A stretch of DNA of 64,000 nt from Bacteroidales bacterium Phil12 (GCA_002633275.1 NWBO01000152.1:32726-96725); one strand, 5' to 3'; shown: positions 26,872 through 35,495, counted from the stretch's first letter. A program made the numbers and translations. The notes: generated by a model from the sequence alone, not told the origin.

Positions 26872-27450
26872 CTATATTTTTACAAGTCCTGCAAAACCCA
26901 TAAAAGCCATAGCCAAAATACCGGCGGATATTAATGCTATCGGCGTACCTTTAACTCCTTTTGGAACACCTACCAAATCCAAATGCTCCCTTATACCTGC
27001 GAACAACACCAATGCTAATGTGAAGCCAAGTGCGATTGATACCGAATAAACAAGTCCTTGCAAAAGCGTGAATTGTTTCTGAACCACCAAAATAGCTATA
27101 CCCAACACCGCACAGTTTGTTGTAATCAATGGCAAGAACACTCCCAATGCTTGATACAATGACGGACTTATTTTCTTCAATATTATTTCCACCATTTGCA
27201 CCAATGAAGCAATAACCAAGATAAACATAATAGTCTGCAAGAACTCCAAATGCAATGGGACTAATATATAATTCTGAATAAGGAATGTAACCAACGTTGC
27301 AATAGTCATAACAAACACTACCGCCATACCCATACCCGAAGCAGTACTAACTTTTTTGGATACGCCAAGAAAAGGACAAATTCCCAAAAACTGACTAAGC
27401 ACAACATTGCTTACAAATACTGCAAATACAAATAGCTTCAAATATTCCAT
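26872..27450 (-). CDS. rnfA: Electron transport complex subunit RnfA (RsxA)
   Basis: Inner-membrane subunit of the Rnf complex, which couples ferredoxin:NAD+ electron transfer to ion pumping. The 192-residue protein has six membrane segments and the family signatures [35 protein letters not shown] and [17 protein letters not shown], including the paired Cys-containing half-membrane motifs. It is alone: the usual rnfBCDGE genes do not precede it and the next gene upstream encodes a TonB receptor. The other subunits must be elsewhere in the genome or absent. A minus-strand TATCTTTG at 27501-27508 gives it its own promoter. Confidence 0.93.
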   Translation of the reverse strand: MEYLKLFVFAVFVSNVVLSQFLGICPFLGVSKKVSTASGMGMAVVFVMTIATLVTFLIQNYILVPLHLEFLQTIMFILVIASLVQMVEIILKKISPSLYQALGVFLPLITTNCAVLGIAILVVQKQFTLLQGLVYSVSIALGFTLALVLFAGIREHLDLVGVPKGVKGTPIALISAGILAMAFMGFAGLVKI

Positions 27451-27500
27451 ATCTTTACAGGTTTTAATATTTATTTCATACTTCTTTTCGTTACAGAGTG

Positions 27501-27508
27501 CAAAGATA
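27501..27508 (-). promoter_or_regulatory. -7 element for rnfA
   Basis: The minus strand reads TATCTTTG, ending 50 bp before the rnfA ATG. The -33 element is unclear. Confidence 0.45.
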
Positions 27509-27616
27509 ACAAAAATCTATGAGTTGAAGAATTTTTTGTTTGTTTTTTTGATTTTTATTCCATTAAAGAAAATATCGCATCATAATTTCAAAGGTGCGAT
27601 TATTCATATAAAAACA

Positions 27617-27653
27617 TAAGGCGACCCCATTAAAAACTTAGAAAGTCGCCTTA
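27617..27653 (-). terminator. Terminator downstream of the TonB receptor gene
   Basis: TAAGGCGAC (27617-27625) pairs with GTCGCCTTA (27645-27653). On the minus strand the stem is followed by TGTTTTTATATG. It separates the TonB receptor gene from rnfA. Confidence 0.7.
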
Positions 27654-27660
27654 CAAAAAT

Positions 27661-27726
27661 AGTGTTTAACACTATTTTATTAGTTACAGTAATTATTTTA
27701 CTAATGTTTAACACTAATTTTTCTTT
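27661..27726. repeat. TGTTWAACA repeat, locus 5
   Basis: GTTTAACAC at 27664, a shortened GTTACAG at 27683 and GTTTAACAC at 27716. The spacing is less regular here than at the other loci. Confidence 0.6.
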
Positions 27727-27837
27727 TCACATAAAATTTTTCTGCCGTTTGTTATCAAAATATTTTTATCTGTTCTCGTTTTCTTTTTTAATATTTTTAT
27801 CCTGTTTTGATAACAATGCGAAGAAAAAATACCATGT

Positions 27838-29874
27838 TTAAAGATTATATTTTACACCGCCGATAAACCATCTGCCAGGTTGAGGGATATTTCCTATATC
27901 GAAATATTCCCGATTCATCATATTGGTGCAGGAAATATAGAAATTGAAATGGCGGTATTGGTAACTAAGATTGCCATCCATAGTGAAAAATGGCGAGAAA
28001 GACTGTTCGCTTTCGTTAAACTTCACTTCATCGTTTTCTATATACCTATCATATTTTATATATGAGCCTTCCCTAACACAGAACTTACCCGCAAGAGTAA
28101 GAGTCAGGTTTTTGATTATCGGAAGGGTTAAACGCACGCTCGCTTTGTGTTTAAGATAATTCAGAGCATAGGCAGAAATATAATCAATATTGCCTTGTTC
28201 TTGGTGCATATACGAATAAGAAATATTTAATGTGGAATTAGGTAATAGAAAGCCTATAAAACTATTCAAAAACAATTTGCTATCGAACTCAACTCCATAT
28301 TTATCGAGTTTATTAATGTTTCTGCTTTGCCATTTTTCATCACTTGGAGAATATTTCACCCAATCTATCATATCGCTGCCTTTCATAAAATAAATATTGA
28401 GCGAGGTCTGTGCAACGGCATTGGTATTTTTTGCTCCAATTTCAAAACTCAAAGATTTTTCTTGTTTCAAATCAGGATTGGATTGATGAATGGCGTCCTT
28501 GTAATATAATTCTGTAAAAGAAGGCAGCCTTGAAGACGAATTGAATGAAGCATACGCCTGCCAATGATTATTGAAAAAGTAATTGAAATTAATACTTGGA
28601 TAAACGTTGAATAGTTTCTGATTGAAAGATGTATTTTGGAATGTCATAAGTCCCAAAGTCAAATCCGCCTTATCAAACAAGTATCTTCCTTGCAAAAAGT
28701 ATGAGAAATTTATTCTATCCTTGTGATGATTGTAATGATTGCCGTGTAATGTGCAAGGCTCTCCCAAAACAGAGGATAATATTTCTTCGTAACGTATATC
28801 GGAGCCAAAATTCAAACGAAAACGCTTAAAAGAATACACAAATGATACGTTGTTCCCGAAAACATTGGTCTTATGATAATTCGGTGTTGATACGTCTTTG
28901 ATTAATTCGTATTCGTCCGTGTGTTGATTGTAATAAATCGAGGGAATTATTGAAAAATTCTCCGCAATATCGAATTTGCCTTTCAAAGAGGTTAAAAAGG
29001 ACGATGTCTTGTCGTGTTGATTTGGGTATTTGGCAGAATAAAATGTGTTTGCCCCGTATGATTTGTTGTTATACCCTATCTGAAAATCCAACTTATTGTT
29101 TCTGTTGAAATTTATGCGATTTTGATACAATAGATTATATATATTGTAATCGCTGTTTGCTATATAGCCCTCGCTATTCTTGTATCCGAAGGAAAGATAA
29201 TTCTCAACGTTTTTGTAAGTGTAGGCTGCGGACAATTCTGTATTGACAAAACCGTGTTCTCCACCCTCCAAAGTAACGTCAAAAGACTTATCGACATTTT
29301 TCTTGGTTACAATATTTATTCCTCCGCTGAAAGCAGATGCGCCATAAATGATAGCCGTCGGGCCTTTAATGACTTCTATACGTTCTATATCGGAAATATT
29401 TATCGGAATATCCAAAGAATAATGACCTGTGTGAGGATTGGTGATATTTATGCCGTTAAGGAGTACGGCTGTTTGGTCAAAATTACCACCACGAAGTGAA
29501 ATATCGGCTTGAACCGAGTGAGCCCCACGAGTTTGAATATCTATGCCGGTGGCAAAGGACAAAAGTTCGGCAACGGATTGGGGTTTGAGGTTTTCTATTT
29601 CTTGTTTGGTAATTATGGTAACTATCTTGCCTTCTTGATTTATAGGCGTTGAAAGTTCATCGCTTATAGTTACCTCCTGCAAAGTATCGAACATTGCAAT
29701 GGTGTCTTTTGTCGTTTGAGCCTTTACGGTTTTTGCTCCCAAACTCGACAACATCATTATAGATACAACACCTATCGTTACCGCTTTGTGCATTGAATTG
29801 TATGCACTGTAACTTTTCCGTTCAAAACGCTTGAAGCGGAAAGTTTTTTTTCTTAAAAACTGATTTTTTAACAT
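27838..29874 (-). CDS. TonB-dependent outer-membrane receptor, BtuB-like
   Basis: A 678-residue outer-membrane gated transporter. The N-terminal region FKRFERKSYSAYNSMHKAVTIGVVSI precedes a signal peptide ending VKA and matches the odd N-termini seen in Bacteroidales BtuB-like receptors. A TonB-box-like stretch (LQEVTISDE) and the plug domain (VAELLSFATGIDIQTRG, SLRGGNFDQTAVLLNGI, IERIEVIKGPTAIIYGASAFSGGINIVTK) follow. The C-terminal barrel ends in a strand with FIGGVKYNL. The frame is open to 29988, but the ATG at 29874 gives the family N-terminus. Cobalamin is the likely ligand from resemblance only; I found no cobalamin riboswitch upstream. Confidence 0.88.
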   Translation of the reverse strand: MLKNQFLRKKTFRFKRFERKSYSAYNSMHKAVTIGVVSIMMLSSLGAKTVKAQTTKDTIAMFDTLQEVTISDELSTPINQEGKIVTIITKQEIENLKPQSVAELLSFATGIDIQTRGAHSVQADISLRGGNFDQTAVLLNGINITNPHTGHYSLDIPINISDIERIEVIKGPTAIIYGASAFSGGINIVTKKNVDKSFDVTLEGGEHGFVNTELSAAYTYKNVENYLSFGYKNSEGYIANSDYNIYNLLYQNRINFNRNNKLDFQIGYNNKSYGANTFYSAKYPNQHDKTSSFLTSLKGKFDIAENFSIIPSIYYNQHTDEYELIKDVSTPNYHKTNVFGNNVSFVYSFKRFRLNFGSDIRYEEILSSVLGEPCTLHGNHYNHHKDRINFSYFLQGRYLFDKADLTLGLMTFQNTSFNQKLFNVYPSINFNYFFNNHWQAYASFNSSSRLPSFTELYYKDAIHQSNPDLKQEKSLSFEIGAKNTNAVAQTSLNIYFMKGSDMIDWVKYSPSDEKWQSRNINKLDKYGVEFDSKLFLNSFIGFLLPNSTLNISYSYMHQEQGNIDYISAYALNYLKHKASVRLTLPIIKNLTLTLAGKFCVREGSYIKYDRYIENDEVKFNESEQSFSPFFTMDGNLSYQYRHFNFYISCTNMMNREYFDIGNIPQPGRWFIGGVKYNL

Positions 29875-29907
29875 AGTTCGTCTTGATTTTTTGTTAATGA
29901 TTATTTT

Positions 29908-29948
29908 ATTAGTGTTAAACACCAAAACACTGATTAGTGTAACTAATT
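29908..29948. repeat. TGTTWAACA repeat, locus 6
   Basis: ATTAGTGTTAAACACCAAAACACTGATTAGTGTAACTAATT. One full unit (GTTAAACAC at 29914) and a degenerate one (GTGTAAC near 29937). It lies in the leader of the TonB receptor gene, downstream of buk. Confidence 0.5.
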
Positions 29949-29988
29949 TCTTAATTAATGGAAAAATTTTACCGCTATCCTTAAACAA

Positions 29989-30024
29989 AGCGACAAAAAG
30001 AAATATGATTTTCCTTTTGCCGCT
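29989..30024 (-). terminator. Terminator of the butyrate kinase gene
   Basis: A 15-bp stem between 29989-30003 and 30010-30024 (two G-U pairs on the RNA, 6-nt loop), followed on the minus strand by TTGTTT. It ends the buk transcript before the TonB receptor promoter region. Confidence 0.75.
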
Positions 30025-30098
30025 TATCGTTATCAGTTTTCGTTGCTAATATGATTTTTTATTTAATTTTTGACCTCTTTTCAGCAACAAAAACGTTT

Positions 30099-31187
30099 TT
30101 ATTTATATTGTTGCAATTGCAATTCGCCGTTCAAATACATTGAAGCGTTCATTGCAAGGGCTCCCATCTCGTCTTCGCCAGGATAAACGTATATCGGAGC
30201 AATCCAATCTATACGGTCTGACAATTCTTTTACGAAAGGTTTTCCGTATGCTATACCTCCTGTAATCAGGATAGCATCAATTTTCTTTACCTTGCCGTGT
30301 AATACTGCTGCCTGAGCACCCACTTCTTTTGCTACTTGATATGCCATTGCGGATTGTATGAAAGCATATTTTTCATCGCCTTCTTTGGCTTTTATCTCCA
30401 CTGTCAAAGCGTCGTTTGTTCCCAAATAAGCAACAAAACCGCCCTCGCCAACAATCATTTTACGGATTTGTGCTTCTGTGTATTTACCACTAAAACACAA
30501 AGAAATGAGTTTGGTCATAGGAACAGAGCCACTTCTTTCAGGAGAGAACGGACCGTCGCCGTCCAAAGCCTGATTAGCGTCTATAACTTTACCCAAATGA
30601 TGAGCGCCAACGCTGATACCACCGCCTAAATGGACAACAATCAAATTCAAATCCTCATACTTTTTGCCTTCTCCGTGTTCTCTTGCATAACGACGAGCGA
30701 TAGCCTTTTGGTTCAAGCAATGAAAAATGGAATTTCTCGGCATAAGAGGATGACCGCTAAGTTTAGCGATTTCTTCTCTTTCATCGGTAACACCGGCATC
30801 GGCGATAACGGCTTTAACACCGATTTCCTTTGCTATTTCGTTGGCAATCAAACCGCCTAAATTACAAGCGTGTTGTCCTGCATAACCTATCTGCAAATCG
30901 TGAATCATTTCCGGTGTTACTTCCCATATACCGCCTTCGGTAGATTTGGTCAAACCACCACGTCCGATGACAATCTTAAAATCTTTAATATTGAAACCTG
31001 CTTGCGCAACCTCTTTCAAACAAAGCTCTTTTCTAAAAGCATATTGGTCTGCGATATGTTCAAAAACTTTCAAATCCTCCGCGGGATGTTTGATGTTTTT
31101 GTCAAATAGTTTGTTCTCTCCGTCAAAAACAGCAATCTTTGTAGATGTGCTGCCCGGATTAATTGCTAAAATTAATTGATTATACAT
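30099..31187 (-). CDS. buk: Butyrate kinase
   Basis: Interconverts butyryl phosphate plus ADP and butyrate plus ATP, the last step of one butyrate-forming route. The 362-residue protein is an ASKHA-fold carboxylate kinase with the N-terminal LAINPGSTSTKIAVFDG and HPAEDLKVF. It also has IVHLGGGISVGAHHLGKVID, GDGPFSPERSGSVP and ILITGGIAYGKPF, as in Buk rather than acetate kinase. The ATG at 31187 is chosen over an upstream frame opening because LAINPGS must be near the N-terminus. No phosphate butyryltransferase gene is adjacent, although the two are often paired. A -7 element lies at 31225-31232. Confidence 0.93.
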   Translation of the reverse strand: MYNQLILAINPGSTSTKIAVFDGENKLFDKNIKHPAEDLKVFEHIADQYAFRKELCLKEVAQAGFNIKDFKIVIGRGGLTKSTEGGIWEVTPEMIHDLQIGYAGQHACNLGGLIANEIAKEIGVKAVIADAGVTDEREEIAKLSGHPLMPRNSIFHCLNQKAIARRYAREHGEGKKYEDLNLIVVHLGGGISVGAHHLGKVIDANQALDGDGPFSPERSGSVPMTKLISLCFSGKYTEAQIRKMIVGEGGFVAYLGTNDALTVEIKAKEGDEKYAFIQSAMAYQVAKEVGAQAAVLHGKVKKIDAILITGGIAYGKPFVKELSDRIDWIAPIYVYPGEDEMGALAMNASMYLNGELQLQQYK

Positions 31188-31224
31188 ATTTCTTTTTCTT
31201 TTATATGCAGATTTTAATAGGTTG

Positions 31225-31293
31225 CAAAGATAAGAATATTTTTTTAATAAAAGACTGTTTTTGCTTGTAATATTCATTTTTTTTATATCTTTG
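31225..31293. promoter_or_regulatory. Divergent promoters for buk and thioredoxin
   Basis: The minus strand reads TATCTTTG at 31225-31232 (buk). The plus strand reads TATCTTTG at 31286-31293, with TTTG at 31260-31263 or TTG at 31265-31267 (thioredoxin). Both genes share this 148-bp region. Confidence 0.6.
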
Positions 31294-31335
31294 CAAGCAA
31301 TTAGACTAATTATTAACAGTAAATACAATACAATT

Positions 31336-31653
31336 ATGGCATTAGAAATTAACGATTCTAACTTCGAGGAGTTAGTTGTAAAAGAAAGTAAATTGGTGGT
31401 TTTGGATTGTGGTGCAACTTGGTGCGGACCTTGCCAACATATCGCTCCTATAATAGATGAATTGGCAAAAGAATATGAAGGAAAAGCCGTTGTTGCGAAG
31501 TGCGATGTTGATCAAGCACCGGAAATTCCTTCCAAGTTCGGCATTCGCAACGTTCCTACTGTTTTATTCCTAAAAAACGGAAATCTTTTGGACAAAATGG
31601 TAGGTGCAAACAGCAAAAATGCTTACAAAGAAAAAATCGAACAGTATCTTTAA
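31336..31653 (+). CDS. trxA: Thioredoxin
   Basis: Cytoplasmic disulfide reductase of 105 residues with the canonical active site WCGPC at 29-33, the cis-Pro loop IRNVPTVLFLKNG and a normal length for thioredoxin. The ATG at 31336 lies 42 bp after a good -7 element. A strong terminator follows, so it is probably a single-gene unit. The symbol follows usual naming; the genome probably has other thioredoxins. Confidence 0.92.
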   Translation: MALEINDSNFEELVVKESKLVVLDCGATWCGPCQHIAPIIDELAKEYEGKAVVAKCDVDQAPEIPSKFGIRNVPTVLFLKNGNLLDKMVGANSKNAYKEKIEQYL

Positions 31654-31661
31654 TCAAACGG

Positions 31662-31694
31662 CAGTCCTGCAATTTTGTTGCGGGGCTGTTTTTT
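31662..31694 (+). terminator. Rho-independent terminator of thioredoxin
   Basis: CAGTCCTGCAA (31662-31672) pairs with TTGCGGGGCTG (31678-31688), including two G-U pairs, with a 5-nt loop and six T after it. Confidence 0.85.
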
Positions 31695-31747
31695 GTCTTT
31701 CTTTCAATTGCAATCTGCAAATAATGAAGTAGCCCTTGTATTTTCTT

Positions 31748-32677
31748 ATGACAAATGATTTGGAAAACATATCGTACGGCTCGATAGAGTTGCGAGCGAA
31801 ACAAGTAGTTGAAGGCTTTTTGTCCGGTCTGCACAAAAGTCCTTTTCATGGTTTTTCAGTAGAATTTGCAGATTATCGGGCTTACAACTCCGGCGAAAGC
31901 ACAAGGTTTATCGATTGGAAACTTTTCGCAAGAACCGACAAACTTTTCATAAAAAACTATCAGCAAGAAACCAATCTGCGTTGCACGATAGCAATAGATG
32001 ACAGCCTTTCGATGTGTTTTCCGTTCGATAAAAAATCGGGCGATTTCAACAATCCGAACAAGATAACTTTTGCCGTCTATGCCGCTGCCGCAATACTTCA
32101 AATGCTATACAAACAACGAGATGCTTTTTCACTCGGACTGATGTCCGATACCATTGATTTTTTAAGTGATACCAAATCGTCAATATCTCACAAGAAATTT
32201 TTATTTACACTGCTTGAAAAATTAATTCGTCAAGACAGAAAAGCATTCAAAGACAACACCGATATTTCACCGCTTTTGCATCAATTGGCAACACAAATCC
32301 ACAAACGCTCTTTGGTTGTAATTTTCACGGATTTACTGTCCGCCAACGAGAATACCGACGAATTTATAAAATCTCTTCAACATCTTAAATTCGCAAAGCA
32401 CGAAGTAATTCTCTTTCATGTGTTTGATAAAAATTTAGAAGAAAATCTCGAATACAAAAACCGTCCCTACAAGTTCATCGATGCCGAAACAAAGCAGGAA
32501 TTAAAAGTAAATCCTACGGAAATAAGAGACAAGTACAAAGAAATCATGACTTCTTGTTTTGAAAAGATTCACTCGGCTTGCAACAATATGCAAATAGATT
32601 ACGTTGAGTGCGATATAAACAAAGGATTCGACCAAATTCTTATTCCTTACTTTTATAAGCGTATCCGTATGAGATAA
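31748..32677 (+). CDS. DUF58 domain protein
   Basis: A 309-residue cytoplasmic protein of the DUF58 family, typically encoded with MoxR ATPases and VWA proteins and thought to help assemble or activate complexes. The N-terminal signature HGFSVEFADYRAYNSGE followed by TRFIDWKLFARTDKLF matches the conserved DUF58 core. The C-terminal part is VWA-like (IAIDDSLSMCF is MIDAS-like, and VVIFTDLLS). No MoxR gene is next to it in this window. The ATG at 31748 replaces a TTG at 31736. Confidence 0.85.
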   Translation: MTNDLENISYGSIELRAKQVVEGFLSGLHKSPFHGFSVEFADYRAYNSGESTRFIDWKLFARTDKLFIKNYQQETNLRCTIAIDDSLSMCFPFDKKSGDFNNPNKITFAVYAAAAILQMLYKQRDAFSLGLMSDTIDFLSDTKSSISHKKFLFTLLEKLIRQDRKAFKDNTDISPLLHQLATQIHKRSLVVIFTDLLSANENTDEFIKSLQHLKFAKHEVILFHVFDKNLEENLEYKNRPYKFIDAETKQELKVNPTEIRDKYKEIMTSCFEKIHSACNNMQIDYVECDINKGFDQILIPYFYKRIRMR

Positions 32678-32801
32678 TTTAATTCTTTCCATCAATTCTC
32701 AAACCTTTTACATTTATTCAAATTTGACCTTTTCGTTTTTCTATCGCAGGTTATCGTTTATATGCTTGATGCTACCGTTTTTCTGTCGCAAGGGAATAGT
32801 A

Positions 32802-32870
32802 GAAAAGTCATGACTTTTCGCCATAAAAAGTCGTATCTTTTTACACTAAAAAGTCATGACTTTTTGACTT
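32802..32870. repeat. Array of three 23-bp palindromic units (AAAAGTCATGACTTTT type)
   Basis: Units begin at 32802, 32825 and 32848. Units 1 and 3 share the perfect palindrome AAAAGTCATGACTTTT, and unit 2 is AAAAAGTCGTATCTTTTT. Spacers are CGCCAT, ACACT and GACTT. Confidence 0.8.
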
Positions 32871-32894
32871 TTTTGTATTGAAGTTTCCAAAATC

Positions 32895-33130
32895 AGCAGC
32901 AGATTTGTTTTTTTCTGCTGCTAAGTTCAGAAAATTTGTTGCTAATTTCAGAAAGTCTGCTTGTAATTTTGAAAACATCAATGCGGACTACTCAAAAAGT
33001 CCGACTTTTTACCCCAAAAAGTCACTCTTTTTACCATAAAAAGTCGGACTTTTTTACATCTTTGAAGCCGACTTTTCAGATTTAGCAGCGAATTTCTCCA
33101 AATTTCAACAAGTAATATCTTTTTTACCAT
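32895..33130. repeat. Dispersed intergenic element, copy A
   Basis: Begins with a perfect 9-bp hairpin (AGCAGCAGA 32895-32903 / TCTGCTGCT 32914-32922). It continues with CTAATTTCAGAAAGTC, AACATCAATGCGGACTACTC, three 22-bp palindromic units, GCCGACTTTTCA and GAATTTCTCCAAATTTCA. The same order of blocks occurs at 50495-50708. This copy has an extra 21-bp block (GCTAAGTTCAGAAAATTTGTT) that looks like a tandem duplication of the next block. Confidence 0.8.
32994..33059. repeat. Three 22-bp palindromic units in copy A (AAAAAGTCCGACTTTTT type)
   Basis: Units at 32994, 33016 and 33038: AAAAAGTC-CG-ACTTTTT-ACCCC, AAAAAGTCACTCTTTTTACCAT, AAAAAGTCGGACTTTTTTACAT. The period is exactly 22 bp. Confidence 0.85.
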
Positions 33131-33307
33131 AGATTGTGCCACCTTATTACTTCCTGAAACAGATAACAACTACGGCCTATGGCAAAAAACATTTACATAA
33201 AGGATAAAAACTAAAAAACATCGGGAGTATAAACAAACTAAAAAGAAAGACCGACTGCGCAAAACGGCAATCGGTATCAACATTCACTTTATTTAATAAC
33301 AAATTAA

Positions 33308-33658
33308 TTATCCTTCCAAAACAAGGCTGACGCAATCCATTTGTCCTCCAACGGGCGGATTGAGTTTGCTTATCTTTAATTTTATATGTATTATTTGCTT
33401 AAAATTGTCTTTTACACAATCGATTATTCTACGTCCCACGTGTTCCAATAAATGCGACGGCACAGCCATCTGTTCTTTTATAACGGCATAAACCTTTGAA
33501 TAATCAACGGTATCAGTAACGTTATCTGTTGTTTCGGCCTTCGTTGTATCGGCATCGAACCAAATACTGACAGAAAAACCTGTGCCTATCGCCTGTTCTT
33601 CTTTGAAGCAACCGTGATAGGCATAGAAATTCATATTTTCTATGGAAATTTGTGCCAT
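33308..33658 (-). CDS. folB: Dihydroneopterin aldolase
   Basis: Cleaves 7,8-dihydroneopterin in folate synthesis. The 116-residue protein has the family start ISIENMNFYAYHGCFKEEQAIG, with the Glu of the active site and the Tyr of the FYAYHG motif. DTVDYSKVYAVIKEQM, LLEHVGRRIID and the terminal KLNPPVGGQMDCVSLVLE follow, all expected for FolB. It starts 1 bp after the pheS stop on the same strand, so it is translated from the pheS transcript. Confidence 0.93.
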   Translation of the reverse strand: MAQISIENMNFYAYHGCFKEEQAIGTGFSVSIWFDADTTKAETTDNVTDTVDYSKVYAVIKEQMAVPSHLLEHVGRRIIDCVKDNFKQIIHIKLKISKLNPPVGGQMDCVSLVLEG

Positions 33659-33659
33659 A

Positions 33660-34694
33660 TTAAATAGTAGAAGTAAATTGATTTAAGAAACGAACGTCAT
33701 TTTCAAAATACTGACGCAAGTCTTTGACATCGTATTTCAACATTGCAATTCTCTCGACGCCCATACCGAAAGCAAAACCGGAATAAACATCAGGGTCAAT
33801 ACCGCTTGCCTTCAAAACATTCGGATCAACCATTCCGCAACCCAAGATTTCCAACCAACCGGTGTGTTTGCATATATTACAACCTTTACCACCGCAAATA
33901 GTACAAGAAATATCCATTTCGGCACTCGGCTCCGTGAATGGGAAATACGAAGGACGCAAACGTATCTGAGTATCTGCACCGAACATTTCCTTAACAAAGT
34001 AAAGAAGAGTTTGTTTCAAGTCGGCAAAACTTACACCTTTATCTATATACAATCCTTCAACTTGATGGAATATGCAATGAGCCCTTGCCGATATTGCTTC
34101 ATTACGAAAAACTCTTCCCGGTGCGATAATACGAATCGGAGGTTGGGTATGCTCCATTGTTCTAACCTGAACCGAAGAAGTGTGAGTACGAAGCAGGATA
34201 TTGTTTTGGTCTTCGCGATTTTCTACAAAGAATGTATCTTGCATATCTCTTGCAGGGTGCTCCGGCGGGAAGTTAAGAGCAGAAAATACATGCCAATCGT
34301 CCTCGATTTCGGGACCTTCCGCAACCGTATATCCGAGATGAGAAAATATATCTATTATTTCTTTTCTTACGGTTGTTAAAGGATGAATGCTGCCAAGTGA
34401 AAGCAAATCGGCAGGCTTTGTTAAATCTTCTTTCGGCTTTGACTCCTCTTGTTGTTGAGCCATTGCCTCTCTGAGAAATTCTATCTTCTGCTGAATAGAG
34501 TTTTTTAATTCGTTTATAATTGCACCAACATCTTTTTTCTGTTCATTAGGCAGTTCTTTGAATTGAGCAAACAAATCGTTTATCAGACCTTTCTTGCCCA
34601 AATACTCTATTCTTATTTTCTCCAACTCTTCTTTTGTTGAGGCTTTGAGTATTTTTATTTCTTCTAACTTTTGTTTTATGGTATCTTGTAACAT
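33660..34694 (-). CDS. pheS: Phenylalanine-tRNA ligase alpha subunit
   Basis: Catalytic subunit of the heterotetrameric class II synthetase that charges tRNA-Phe. The 344-residue protein has an N-terminal coiled-coil arm (about 1-85). The class II motifs are motif 2 GRVFRNEAISARAHCIFHQVEG and motif 3 SGFAFGMGVERIAMLKY near the C-terminus. FTEPSAEMDISC precedes a Cys-containing segment (CTICGGKGCNICKHTGW). pheT is not adjacent, which is common in Bacteroidetes. folB follows directly. Confidence 0.96.
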   Translation of the reverse strand: MLQDTIKQKLEEIKILKASTKEELEKIRIEYLGKKGLINDLFAQFKELPNEQKKDVGAIINELKNSIQQKIEFLREAMAQQQEESKPKEDLTKPADLLSLGSIHPLTTVRKEIIDIFSHLGYTVAEGPEIEDDWHVFSALNFPPEHPARDMQDTFFVENREDQNNILLRTHTSSVQVRTMEHTQPPIRIIAPGRVFRNEAISARAHCIFHQVEGLYIDKGVSFADLKQTLLYFVKEMFGADTQIRLRPSYFPFTEPSAEMDISCTICGGKGCNICKHTGWLEILGCGMVDPNVLKASGIDPDVYSGFAFGMGVERIAMLKYDVKDLRQYFENDVRFLNQFTSTI

Positions 34695-34793
34695 ATATCA
34701 AAATCTATAAATGTCGTTAAAATACTTTTTAATCGTTCGACAAACCGACATAATCGGATTATATTTATTCGCTATCGGCAAACTATCGTCTTA

Positions 34794-35495
34794 TTATTCG
34801 ATAATTTCCACAGTCATACGAATATCTTCCAAAGGTCTGTCGTTTCTATCGGTCTTAACAGCAGCAATTTTGTCGATAACCTCTAATCCTTCCACAACTT
34901 GACCAAAAACTGTGTAATCTCCGTCAAGGAAAGGAACACCACCCTCTTTGGTATAAGTGTCGCGTTGAAGAACAGAGAATTTCTTGCCCATACGCATTTC
35001 AAAGTTATCCAACTCGGCAGGAGTATAAACTTTACCTTGACAAATATAGAACTGACAAGCGGAAGAAGCCTTTTGTGGATTCATATCTCTTGCTGCGGCT
35101 AACGCACCTTTCTTGTGAATAATGTTTTCATTAAATTCAGCCGGAACTCTGTATCCCAAATCGCCATTACCTAACATCTGACCTTTCTTTGCAGTCTTAC
35201 TGTTAGGGTCGCCGCCTTGAATCATAAATTCTTTAATAACTCTGTGAAAAAGAGTTGAATCTAAAACTCCGTCTTTTACAATCTTGATAAAATTGTCTCT
35301 GTGTTGTGGAGTTTCATTGTATAAAACCGCTTTCATATCTCCATAAGGAGTTGAAATAAGTACCGTAGTCTGTTTTTCTTGTGTCATTGTATTCTGCGTA
35401 TTTTCAGCCGTTTGAGAAGTTTTATTGGATTTGCAGCCAACGAAAACCATACTTAGAACGGCAAATAAAGTTAAAATTTTTTTTGTACCTTTCAT
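34794..35495 (-). CDS. Cyclophilin-type peptidyl-prolyl isomerase lipoprotein
   Basis: A 233-residue envelope protein with a lipoprotein signal ending VFVGC (Cys21), a short Ser/Thr/Gln-rich linker and a cyclophilin domain (about 50-230). The core segments are LFHRVIKEFMIQGGDP with the catalytic Arg, ACQFYICQG and DGDYTVFGQVVEGLEVID. It probably speeds proline isomerisation in proteins of the periplasm or outer membrane. The ATG at 35495 is chosen because it begins the lipoprotein signal; the frame is open to 35531. Confidence 0.92.
   Translation of the reverse strand: MKGTKKILTLFAVLSMVFVGCKSNKTSQTAENTQNTMTQEKQTTVLISTPYGDMKAVLYNETPQHRDNFIKIVKDGVLDSTLFHRVIKEFMIQGGDPNSKTAKKGQMLGNGDLGYRVPAEFNENIIHKKGALAAARDMNPQKASSACQFYICQGKVYTPAELDNFEMRMGKKFSVLQRDTYTKEGGVPFLDGDYTVFGQVVEGLEVIDKIAAVKTDRNDRPLEDIRMTVEIIE

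Larger units (their letters stand above)
27451..27837. other. 387-bp gap between rnfA and the TonB receptor
   Basis: No ORF. It holds the rnfA -7 element (27501-27508, minus), the terminator of the TonB receptor (27617-27653) and a TGTTWAACA repeat (27661-27726). The remaining 27727-27837 is AT-rich without recognisable signals. Confidence 0.6.
32678..33307. other. 630-bp non-coding region with palindromic repeat arrays
   Basis: No supported ORF. It contains two arrays of 22-23-bp near-palindromes (32802-32870 and 32994-33059). The second lies inside a longer element (32895-33130) that has a second copy at 50495-50708. The rest, 33131-33307, is AT-rich without clear signals. Confidence 0.7.

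Noticed and set aside
29875..30098. Cobalamin riboswitch upstream of the BtuB-like receptor
   Set aside because: I see no B12-box-like sequence or multi-arm fold. The region holds a TGTTWAACA unit and the buk terminator.
32802..33059. CRISPR array
   Set aside because: The repeats are short near-palindromes separated by only 5-6 bp. There are no spacers of 25-40 bp of unique sequence and no cas genes.
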